Assembly (NCBI GenBank): GCA_004380135.1
Contig: QXCR01000114.1
Span: 1 to 64,000 of the forward strand
Length of the DNA stretch: 64,000 bases
From: Stemphylium vesicarium
Taxonomy: Eukaryota; Ascomycota; Dothideomycetes; Pleosporales; Pleosporaceae
Direction of reading: 5' to 3'
The notes under the pieces are model-generated. The model worked only from the letters and a program-made list of their open reading frames with translations, did not search any database and was not told where the DNA came from. The translations under genes were made by a program, and so were the position numbers. This document shows positions 55,784 to 64,000 of this stretch, piece after piece; position 1 is the stretch's first letter, and each line of letters begins with the position of its first letter.

Positions 55784-57046
55784 TCAGCCCTTCTTCTTCT
55801 GCTCCTCTTTGCCCTTCTCTTTACCCTTCTCCCCCTCCTTGGTCTCGGCATTAGCCTTGTCATCCTTCTTCTCCTTTTCGCTCTCCTTAGCCTCTTCCTT
55901 CTTGGCCTCCTTGTCTTCCGCTTGCTGCTTGTTCTGGATCTTGTTCTCAATCAGGTCGTGGAAAGCGGTGATTGCGCGGATCAAGCTCGAAAGGTAGATT
56001 GCCATAAGTTGGTCGTTGGTCTTGACGCTCATGGCACGCGCGAGCTCGCCGTTGTCGACGGCGCCCGCTTGTCCGGCTGAAGCGCCTACACCGTTGGTTG
56101 CGCCACCGACGGGTGCTGCCTTGGGTGTTGAGAGGTTGGGCAGAAGGTTGAAGACATCCTGCAGGTTTCCGAGGATGGCGTGGTTGACGGGTAGGTCTTC
56201 GTCAAGGACCTTTTGCAGGTATTGGCCAATGTCTCGTAACCGCAGATGTAGACCTTGCAGCGACTGCAGTTGTGAGGTTATGCGTGTGGAGAGGGTACCG
56301 ACTGCGACGTCACGGATATCGCGGAGGAGATGCTCGACACCGATTTCTTCGGCTTCTTCGGCCTCGATTATTGATGGTGTGTGGACAAAGGTCTTGGAAG
56401 TGGTTGTGCCGTCCTGCATGTATTGTTAGCAATGATTCCAAACAGAAGCCTGACGGCAAATTGAATGCAGGCTTTGCAAATCATGGTCGGCCTGAGTGCA
56501 CTCACGTCCTTGATCTCCTCAACGGCAAAGTAGGCGTCTGTTGGTACGCCAACCTCCTTCGGCTGTACGTCGACAATGACTAGTAGCGGGTTCGGTGTGT
56601 AGCGCTTGAACAGCTCGTTCACTTCCAAATCAGATGCCCTCAGCTTGGGCCCAGTGTGATACCAGCCGATGAGCTTCTCCCGCGCGTTGATCTTCTTGAA
56701 CATGTCGTTCATCGACTCGACGTAGTTGTGGTCCAGGAACCATACTGATGGGTCCTTTTCGTCTTCTTCGAATGGTACTGAGAGTGTGTCAGCTCATGTC
56801 AAGGCTTCCTCTTTCAGGCGTACTGCGCAGGCGGCAAACTGGACCTTGGAGGGGCTACATACCCGCGAAACTGTTGGATACCCGTACGTTCTTGCCATCA
56901 TTCTGTCCAAGAAGCACACCGACTACTCTCCTCTTGGTGCCCTTTGCCTGTCGGCCGTAGTGGTCTGCTGCTGAAAGAAGCACAAGAGGCGCGACCGAGA
57001 CGTTGCGGGTCACGAGCGACAGCGTCTCTGCTGTGGTGGCGGGCAT
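55784..57046 (-). CDS. RPN8: 26S proteasome regulatory subunit Rpn8 (PSMD7)
   Basis: Three exons (57046-56863, 56777-56506, 56413-55784) give 361 aa. Introns GTATGT...TCAG and GTGAGT...GCAG have clear CTGAC and GCTAAC branches. The MPN domain (residues 1-150) starts VSVAPLVLLSAADHY and contains RVVGVLLGQNDG and LIGWYHTGPKLRASDLEVNELF. The JAMM His pair is missing, as expected for Rpn8, the inactive partner of Rpn11. A C-terminal helical region with the QYLQKVLDEDLPVNHAILGNLQDVFNLLP segment is followed by a Lys/Glu-rich tail. It forms part of the proteasome lid. Length is typical (about 340-360). Confidence 0.95.
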
Positions 57047-57576
57047 CTTGATGACGTGTACCCGATGGCGCCGACGATTGTGTTTGTTGTTCGAAGAAGG
57101 CGGCGGCGGCGGGCTGGATTGACGGCGGGTGGTGTTGTCGTTATTGTTGATGCGGCTCTGCGATGGTCATCGAAGCTTTCGGAACTGCGAGATGGTGAGT
57201 GGGTCAGAGCTTCGCGCTACAATAGCTCACCGGGAGTGCGTCAGTGAGCGACACAAGCAACCGCAGAATCCAGCACCATAAGCATTCAGCACGAGTATTG
57301 TCACGGTGTCGACCCATAAGACTGCATTTTATGTTCCAAGATATTAGAGCAATCAAGTCATTGGTATCTAAAGAAGGTATAATACATACTGCGCATCCAG
57401 AAGGTGGAAGCGCAGCTCTGGTCAGGCCATCCAGTAGCCTCGAACCGTTTCGAGGAGGCCATATCAGAAAAGACAGGTAGCGGAGCTTCATCGCCCGTCG
57501 TCTGTGCAGCCAACTCCAAAGACTCCCTATCAAATAGTACCGCGTGAAATCAAGAAGATGCGTAGAGCATACATAG
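57047..57576. other. Intergenic between RPN8 and PEX16
   Basis: Promoter of RPN8 and 3' flank of PEX16, both minus strand. A minus-strand frame at 57204-57644 overlaps the end of PEX16 in another frame and is not a gene. Confidence 0.4.
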
Positions 57577-58982
57577 TTACAAAGTGGCAGTGGGGAAATA
57601 GTACTGGTCCCAGAGGAATTCGTAGTCTTCAATGACACCGCCAACCATGTCGAGAAGAGGCTTGCCCTTGAGCTTTCCTGTGATTGAGTGTATCCAGGCC
57701 CTATTCAACGTTAGCTTGTTTCCATGTGCCCACATTCATGAACGTTTACTTGGTGATGTTCTCATAAAAGGCGCCGCGCATCGCCCACCAGCCCAGAGAC
57801 CAGCCCCGCTTCCGCAGCTCTTCTTTCTCTAGGCCAGTCAAACCCCGAAGCCCTCCAGCTAGTCGCTCTTGGAAGTCCTTCTTCGCTAGCTGTCTTGCGC
57901 CATACTCCATGCTCACACCAATCAACCACGGGCGCCAGCTCTTCCTATCGCCGCTGAAGTGCTGCATCGCCAACGCGTAGACGACCGGTCGTAGGATGTA
58001 TAGTGCCTCAGCAATCTCTCCCTTCCCACTCACGCGGTGCAGGAGTGCTTTGGGTGGCTTGATATCATCTGCTGTAAGAACCTTGGAGAGGAGGTAATTC
58101 GAGATATCCGACGAATCCGGGAGGCTCGGCATCGACAGACCAGTCCTAGGCATTGCCCAGTTCTCAGCCTCTACCGAGCGCTCACTTGGTGGCGTGTCCA
58201 TGCCATCAGGCGAGGCTGATGACTCCTCCAGTGAGCTCGGGTCAATCTCGCGTTGTGGGAGGGGAGGAGACAGGAGAGGACGGGAGTTTGTCAATCGCAA
58301 CAGCAGCAATCGACATACTGCCTTTACAATCTCCAGCAACACCACTACCCGCCATCGCACTTTTTCGCCCTTCCTCTTGGCTGCCATTTCCCATAGCAGT
58401 TCGGTATATTGAATCATCTGGAGGACAACCGCGATCCTCTTGTACGTCGGCGAGTTCTCCGTCCAGAACTTGGTGTATCGGTGATGCGGGGTGAGGGGCT
58501 GTCGTCGCGTCCCTGGCATTTGCGCCATGGCTTTGGAAAGGAGGGAGTCATGGTATAGGGAGAGTACTTGGACGCCGCTGTGTACTGCGTGGCTATTAGT
58601 TGGGTAAGACGCGCAATTGATGAGCGCGAAACTTGCGGGACTCGGATGCGATCTCAGACTCTCGGAAGCGCCCTATTATTATTAGCGTCATCTCCAGCAG
58701 GTACTGTAAAGCGCTATGTATACCAGGGATGATGTATGTGAGCGAGCGCAGTGCCGACTCAATCTGCGTCACGGCGCTGCTGTTCTTGGTGATGAAGTCC
58801 GAGTACATGCCCAGCCATCTCGGGGGCATGGAGAGCACCTCGCCTGTCTTCTGCGTCGCTTGCTTGTACATGGCTGCAGTCGCCCCGGCAAACGCGCTGA
58901 GAAATGGCGATGGTGCGACGTGTACGTGGTGATGTTGGTGGGCACGTGTAGAGATAGGAGCGACGGGAGAGACTGAAGTCAT
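57577..58982 (-). CDS. PEX16: Peroxisomal membrane protein Pex16
   Basis: Four exons (58982-58724, 58672-58637, 58584-57750, 57700-57577) give 417 aa. Intron 2 (58636-58585) is best read as GC-AG: the donor GCAAGT gives ESLHSGVQVLSLYHDSLL, whereas every GT donor nearby breaks that conserved run. Other motifs: RSLTYIIPGRFRESEIASES, GVSMEYGARQLAK, and the C-terminal VGGVIEDYEFLWDQYYFPTATL-type end (given in part). Pex16 recruits peroxisomal membrane proteins and Pex3 in filamentous fungi and animals and helps form Woronin bodies in Pezizomycotina; budding yeast lacks it. Two hydrophobic segments are visible around residues 130 and 280. Confidence 0.92.
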
Positions 58983-59598
58983 GCATCATTATCGCGTGCC
59001 CGACCAAGTACCGAGGCAGGTACAGCTAGCTCCCTGGCTACCCCGGATCACTTCTCCACAACACTGTCGCCGTGTCAGTTTGCGGAACCGCGACCTGTCT
59101 ACACCTTTAGCTCTGGACCACCCTTTAAACCTTCTAGATTCTCGTCCTCGCATGTTCCTTCGCTGAAGACTCCTGAACGGGCCGCATGCCCAAGTCAGCT
59201 GACACCGTCCGTGAATTAAAGAATTGTTTTCCTTCACCCTGAGCCTAACGAATGATGATTATGCATTCGGATTCTCCTATTTTTGCAAACGTTGTCGAGG
59301 CCAGCTCTACGTTGGCGCCTCAACACGCGTATCCGGCAAAACGCGTCTGCCTTGGGAAGACACCCTATGAGGACTAGGTACAAGCCCACTTAGCATGTGA
59401 CTACGCGATTACGGAAGAACGCGACATCTAGAAACGCGCCCACTTTCAGGTTGTGTTTTGATCGTGACTCATTTCGTATTGCTTTCTTCCTTCCTAGTTA
59501 TCTCTCGTGCATCCCTCTGGGCGTTCAAATATCAGTCTCTTCCAGAACCTCAGAAGTGAGTCCTTACACACCACTGACATCTACCTACTCTCGGCATC
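58983..59598. promoter_or_regulatory. Divergent promoter between PEX16 and the HD-domain gene
   Basis: Pyrimidine-rich leader before the ATG at 59599. No other feature seen. Confidence 0.4.
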
Positions 59599-60291
59599 AT
59601 GGCGGATAACAACCAGAACTCCTTGCCTGTTCCACAGCTATTAATCAAAGACAAAGACAAAAAGCTGTTCGCGTCAATCAATGCCTTTGTCTACGAGTAC
59701 ATGTCAAAGTACGACAACTCCCACGATTACCAACACATTCTACGCGTCCTGTCCAACACTAATCGGATCTTACAAGCGGAGAATGTGACAAACTTCTCAG
59801 TTGCCTACGACAACACGTCACTATTTCTCGCCTCCCTTTTACATGATGTAGGCGACCACAAGTACGCCAAACCAGGCGAAGACATCGAGAACCAGATCGC
59901 CAACACCCTCCTTCAGCATGGCGCCTCCGAAGAACTGGCTAGAAAGGTCCAAACAATTGTCAAGCACGTCTCATACTCGAACGAAGTGCGTGATCCCATT
60001 GGAGTAGCCTCCGTTCTCGAGCAACATCCCGAACTAGCCATCGTACAAGATGCCGACCGCCTCGATGCCATTGGCGCTGTCGGAATAGCACGCTGCTTCT
60101 CTTTCGGCGCCGCGAAGTTCCCAGAGCAGCCAATGGACAGGGCGGTTGACCACTTTGGTGAGAAATTGTACAAACTTGCTGGCATGATGAAGACTGCTAC
60201 TGGAAAAGAAATGGCAAAGAGGAGACATGACGTCTTGGAGGAGTTTGCAAGCGAGTGGGAGCAGGAGACGCAGTTGAGCTTTGAGCTGTAA
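59599..60291 (+). CDS. HD-domain metal-dependent phosphohydrolase
   Basis: Single exon, 230 aa. The metal-binding HD signature is complete: His in SHDYQHILRV (about residue 45), the HD pair in LLHDVGDHKY (about 82), and Asp in QDADRLDAIGAVGI (about 155). This matches the compact HD hydrolases related to bacterial YedJ, which act on nucleotides or other phosphates. A long C-terminal helix with RRHDVLEEFASEWEQE closes it. No signal sequence; cytosolic. The physiological substrate is not known for fungal members. Start supported by MADNNQ and leader context. Confidence 0.9.
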   Translation: MADNNQNSLPVPQLLIKDKDKKLFASINAFVYEYMSKYDNSHDYQHILRVLSNTNRILQAENVTNFSVAYDNTSLFLASLLHDVGDHKYAKPGEDIENQIANTLLQHGASEELARKVQTIVKHVSYSNEVRDPIGVASVLEQHPELAIVQDADRLDAIGAVGIARCFSFGAAKFPEQPMDRAVDHFGEKLYKLAGMMKTATGKEMAKRRHDVLEEFASEWEQETQLSFEL

Positions 60292-61871
60292 TCATAGGAC
60301 GGGAATCTGGGGTTTGCAAAGGTACTGGAGTAGTATTGGTGCAGCAAAGTATGGGATAACGGTTTGATGCAGAAGATGATCATGCAATAAGGGCGCAGTA
60401 GCTATCAGATGTATGATCATTAGAGTTCCCAGAAGGACGGATTTTACGAAGCATCAATCAATCGAGTCCTTAAAGTATGGGGGCTTGTGCTATTACGGAA
60501 GTCGAGCCATGGTAGGCGTCCTATAATCTAACTATCAGCAATGCCAAAAGCAATGCGCTTAAATGCCGTGATACGAAGCTTCCAATCCCAACCAGCCTTT
60601 CGTGTCGATCCTCCGAGGTCATCTTTGAACACCACACCACTTGAAGCTCGCATGCACTTTCCTTCACCGATGAGTGTATACGGGCCGAATAGCATGCAAT
60701 GAACCATTGTCACGATTTGGCCGACGGAAATCACGGCACAGCGCCCGGTAGGTGTGTTGAATCGCAGGAGCTAAGTCGTCAACATGTGTGTGTTTGGTGC
60801 GCAGGAGAGCGCCCAGAATCGTTACTGCGGAATCAAACAAGGCGATGCTAAATTCTTTAAGATGGTCGCAAATCAGATGCGCTGGAGCGGCGGAGCAACG
60901 TCAGCCAATCGGGGTACGTTGCGTGACTGATTTAGCTTTCAAATCTCAGCGGGCCGTTCCAAGACACCTCCAAGCTACTGTTGCACACTCCATCCGCTGC
61001 AAGTTGCTGTGGACTACTACTGCACTGGTGGCGAAAGCGGCGGCTCGAACTTCCCAACCTCTCATTGCAGCACTACTCCGCACCGAATACTGCCGAGAGT
61101 CAAAAGGATGTGCTAACGCACGCTCAATGCAAGGCGGGGATGCCATTGAAACATTCTAGTCAACTACAAGGCCACGTATGCCCTACCGCTACAGCATGAT
61201 CGAGAACTTGTGAGACGGCATGCGATTGTTTTAGTGGATTTGGGGAGTGTCACACACTCAGCCGCAAAATTGGAGCGAGCAATGTCGTGCATAAGGAGCT
61301 GCAGGTGGGCCGTTAGTACCGCGTAGGAGTGGAACGCTCATCTGGCATTCGCTGCTTCATCGAGCCCTACCAGGACAAAATAATGACGCGAAACAGGCCT
61401 CTGCAGCATGCGTATTGTGCCGTCTCTGATCTATCGCTAGTGTGAGGGGACGGGACGCTCGATGGAGGCATTACCCCAACAACGAAATGCTCTCCAGAAG
61501 GATGCACAACAGCCATGCACCAATTTCAAGTCTCAAGTAATACAATTACAATTGCGGTGAGGAAATAGCGAACATCGACTTTACTTAGGCGGCCAAGAAC
61601 GAGATTCTCAAAGATCTAAGCAGTAGTTGACGTCCACCAGGGCAGCGAATGTGGGCTTCCGATTGGCGGGTCGATTTCCCGCGCTCCAATCGACATCGAG
61701 ATGCATCTACGCTACTTCAGCCTGTATGACTATGAAACTTTTTAAAATTCGATTCCCGATTTGTAGAAAGTCGATCTCTAGTAGAAATTCTGGAAAAGAC
61801 CGCTATATTCGCAGCGTCCTGTCTCCGTTTCTTACCATATCTCAGCATTTCCATCGCCGGCCGTCTTGGAC
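60292..61871. other. Intergenic, 1.6 kb
   Basis: No gene supported. Holds an inverted repeat at 61660-61692 (separate entry). AT-rich segment at 61500-61570 and 61730-61800, the latter in the proximal promoter of the Zn2Cys6 gene. Confidence 0.4.
61660..61692. promoter_or_regulatory. Inverted repeat / hairpin with CCAAT and CGG elements
   Basis: Arms CGATTGG and CCAATCG are perfect 7-bp complements. Inside, CGGG and CCCG form a second stem around a 7-nt loop. The arms contain ATTGG/CCAAT boxes in both orientations. It lies about 180-210 bp upstream of the Zn2Cys6 start and could be an operator. Confidence 0.45.
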
Positions 61872-62414
61872 ATGCGTCCCCTCAGACCACTCCTCCCCTC
61901 TGCCACTCGCCCACGTAACGAGCCGCTCCCTCCAGTGCCACGTGACCGCATCGCTTCAGCATGCGATCAATGTAGAGCGCGGAAGATAAAATGCAACGGC
62001 GATCGACCTGTCTGTCTTGAATGCATCAAACGCTCTACATCATGCTATTACGCAACTCGGTCGGCGGAAACGCAGGGCCAGGCCCTGAAGCGAAAATACG
62101 ACGCGCTGCAATCTGAAAACGAAGCCTACGCTGAACTCTTCAACTTGATCCGCAGCCGGCCAGACAACGAAGCGCAGGAGATTCTCCGCCGCATCAAAAT
62201 GGGTACCGATGTCGAGGATGTGTTGAGACGTATTAAAGAGGCCGACTTGCTCATGCAACTCAATCTTAAACCGGAGAATAAACATCGACATACGCTTCCT
62301 TTTATGTCGGGCATTCCGGCACATCTTCTCAATCCGGATCCTACGTATTTTGCGCCTTCATCATCATCATCATCTGGATCGGATTACACAAACGGCACAA
62401 CTGCTGAACGGTGA
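61872..62414 (+). CDS. Small Zn2Cys6 zinc-cluster regulator
   Basis: Single exon, 180 aa from the first ATG at 61872. A Pro/Arg-rich start is followed by the binuclear cluster at about residues 31-58: ACDQCRARKIKC, then C-x2-C and a final C, spacing C-x2-C-x6-C-x6-C-x2-C-x6-C. Directly after is a coiled-coil-like helix (KRKYDALQSENEAYAELFNLI), the usual dimerisation element. There is no fungal_trans regulatory domain; it ends in a Ser-rich tail. Short zinc-cluster proteins like this are common in filamentous ascomycetes and may act as local regulators or as competitors of longer factors. Nuclear by family. A downstream continuation through an intron was not found. Confidence 0.82.
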   Translation: MRPLRPLLPSATRPRNEPLPPVPRDRIASACDQCRARKIKCNGDRPVCLECIKRSTSCYYATRSAETQGQALKRKYDALQSENEAYAELFNLIRSRPDNEAQEILRRIKMGTDVEDVLRRIKEADLLMQLNLKPENKHRHTLPFMSGIPAHLLNPDPTYFAPSSSSSSGSDYTNGTTAER

Positions 62415-63220
62415 CGGGATAAATGCAAGAGGGGTATAGGCTAGCTATAACCGCTTGGTCTATGCACATGAAGCAAGAGCATAGCGTTCGCGCGCATTGA
62501 GTACTCTACCCAACAGAAACTGTAGCAAGCTCTGGTTCGATACTATTCTTGAGGGCGTACTGAAAAAGCGGAATGCAATTGATCTGCAACTCTGGCTGCG
62601 AGAATGCAAAGCGGAGCTTTCCGCTGGTATTCAGCATGCCCAACCCAACTGGTTCGCTCGCCGGCTGAGCACCATGTCCGATACTATTTACGTGAAAGAA
62701 TTGGTCTCGTGTTCTAGTGGAGTCAATTACTAGGGCAGGGAGTAACATAAAAGGCAGGCCATGGCGCATACAGCGGGAGGGAGCGACTGAAGCTCAAGGC
62801 GAATTCCAAGAAGCTGAACAGTGCCATACAAGGCGTAACGGGTGGAAGAAGAAGCAAGGCTATTAGGCCTGCCAGCAGCCAGCAATGTGCGAACTCGGGT
62901 GCAAAAAGACTAGATCAGATGTAGCACTCAATAGGGACCTCAGCCATGTGCTTGGACCCCCCCCCCCCTGTCTACCTTGTATGTTGGTGTACTGAGGCAT
63001 GAAAGCCCATCGTTCCACGGTAAACCACCTCAATATTCACTCATAGAACAGCATCAAAGTGTATAAGTGTAAATAACTATTACATATTTTTCATTATTGA
63101 TTTGCTTAAACTTCAACTACTACGTCGCCCGTGACACAAATGTACATATAGAGGAGCACTTCCAATCTGCAATGTACCAAACGCCGCAAGCCCCCGCATC
63201 CCCTACTCTTTCCACCCAAT
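62415..63220. other. Intergenic
   Basis: 3' flanks of the Zn2Cys6 gene and the FAD oxidase (convergent). Frames at 62497-62733 and 62506-62769 overlap on opposite strands and neither looks real. Includes the poly-C tract. Confidence 0.4.
62957..62968 (+). repeat. Poly-C tract (12 C)
   Basis: Twelve consecutive C residues; a mononucleotide run prone to slippage and sequencing error. Confidence 0.9.
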
Positions 63221-64000
63221 CTAAGCACCAATAGCCTGAGGGTTCCAAAACACGCTCTTGGGGTCAACCTTCTTCTTGAGCGCCGCGAGGCGCGAGTATA
63301 CCGCATCGCCATAGTACAGCTTGTGCGCGGTAGCAGCATCATAAGTAGGATCGACATAGTTCAAGTAAGCGCCAAATTGCGTCTGCGGCTGGGCATTCAG
63401 AATAGCATTGTTGATGCCGTTGATGTAGTCGATGGTGGACGCCGCACCACCATAGCCGTAGTTTTGCAGCACCCACAGGCTGTCACGGTCGTTGTAAGCG
63501 GCGAACTCGGTGTCTTTCTTGTTGATGGCGGAACCGGGTCCGCCATACAGGTTGATGATGATGTAGTATTCGGTGGAGCCGGCGGGGTGCAGGTAGTCAT
63601 AGAGAGCGTTGAGGGCGGCGGATGTTAGACCTGTGGACTCGGGTACAGTGACGGATTTGGCGAAGAAGTCTTCGTGCTCGTCGTAGCCGGTCAAGGGTGT
63701 CTTGATGGTGTCCGCGCCGGATACCTTCACCATGTAGTCGTACCAGCCCATGGACTCGACTGTGGCAGTGGCCTTGGGAAGTGTACGGAGGAGCTCAGGG
63801 CGCACCTTGGTGTTGAATTCGTCGACAGTTCCGAAGAATGCACCGCTCAGGCTGTATGAGCCGTAGTTGTCGAGGTAGACGCCGAAAGACACGCGGTTGT
63901 CGACTACGGAGGCGTTGGTGGCGACGTCTTGGAGGTGGAGGAAGGTGTTGGTCCAGACCTTCTTGGAGTCATGGATGCCGGTGAAAGCAAACTGGAAGTA
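63221..64000 (-). CDS. FAD-linked oxidoreductase, C-terminal part (BBE domain), partial
   Basis: Minus-strand frame of 260 codons, open to the right edge, so the N-terminal FAD-binding (PCMH) domain lies outside the window. The C-terminus carries a berberine-bridge-enzyme module: AYLNYVDPTYDAATAHKLYYG, then YSRLAALKKKVDPKSVFWNPQAIGA (quoted in parts), with the Asn-Pro of the usual FxNPQ ending. Upstream there is a beta-rich substrate domain (SSYSLSGAFFGT-like, GWYDYMVKVSG). Fungal BBE-type oxidases are often secreted and oxidise sugars or alkaloid and polyketide intermediates. No role can be assigned from this fragment. The end at 63221 is its stop. Confidence 0.85.
   Translation of the reverse strand, partial: YFQFAFTGIHDSKKVWTNTFLHLQDVATNASVVDNRVSFGVYLDNYGSYSLSGAFFGTVDEFNTKVRPELLRTLPKATATVESMGWYDYMVKVSGADTIKTPLTGYDEHEDFFAKSVTVPESTGLTSAALNALYDYLHPAGSTEYYIIINLYGGPGSAINKKDTEFAAYNDRDSLWVLQNYGYGGAASTIDYINGINNAILNAQPQTQFGAYLNYVDPTYDAATAHKLYYGDAVYSRLAALKKKVDPKSVFWNPQAIGA

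Noticed and set aside
61660..61692. tRNA T-arm-like hairpin
   Set aside because: Loop sequence is out of register with TTCRA, no matching acceptor or D-arm upstream.

Overview
The window is nuclear DNA of a filamentous ascomycete (Pezizomycotina). The evidence is short introns (about 50-95 bp) with GTRAGT-like donors and CTAAC/CTGAC branch points, compact divergent and convergent genes, Zn2Cys6 regulators, TRI12-type and sugar-porter MFS pumps, and peroxisomal PEX16 and ATG37 genes. Dothideomycetes (perhaps Pleosporales) is my guess from overall feel, not a result. No rRNA, tRNA, CRISPR array or intact transposon was recognised. Splice models were derived by eye.

Region A, 0.3-18.1 kb, is accessory in character. 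It starts with an unresolved disordered-protein locus (0.35-2.3 kb). Five small secreted cysteine-rich proteins (83-99 aa) follow, at 2.8, 12.1, 13.2, 14.5 and 15.9 kb, all on the plus strand. Each has a signal peptide, a CxxC-led cysteine core (diverged in the second copy) and a phase-0 intron near the third cysteine. Two share a 17-bp identical core-promoter block around the TATA box, and one has GTG where the others have ATG. Between and after them lie a type I membrane protein, a START/SRPBCC protein, a Zn2Cys6 activator, an MFS sugar porter and another secreted protein. This is the most interesting part of the window: a candidate effector or antimicrobial-peptide-like cluster.

Region B, 18.7-27.4 kb, is conserved housekeeping: ATG37-like acyl-CoA-binding protein, a polytopic membrane protein, a DCAF4-like WD40 protein, mitochondrial SelO/Fmp40 AMPylase and ORC5. 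A broken NACHT-ankyrin (NLR-like) gene follows at 27.8-29.5 kb.

Region C, 29.8-46 kb, is mixed. It holds an APC amino-acid/choline permease, a conserved fungal gene with an apparent frameshift followed by a (TAG)31 microsatellite, a GNAT acetyltransferase, the TAD3 tRNA deaminase subunit, a TRI12-like MFS exporter and a divergent pair of BTB-like proteins. It ends with a GH17 beta-1,3-glucanase that appears to be fused to a But2-like C-terminal domain.

Region D, 47.9-64 kb, is again mainly conserved: a CDC50/LEM3 flippase subunit, a SWIRM protein, a SWIM zinc-finger protein (Sws1/Shu2-like), proteasome subunit RPN8, PEX16 (with a GC-AG intron), an HD-domain hydrolase, a small Zn2Cys6 regulator, and the C-terminal part of a BBE-type FAD oxidase that runs off the right edge. 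A gene-free stretch of 2.9 kb lies between the SWIRM and SWIM genes.
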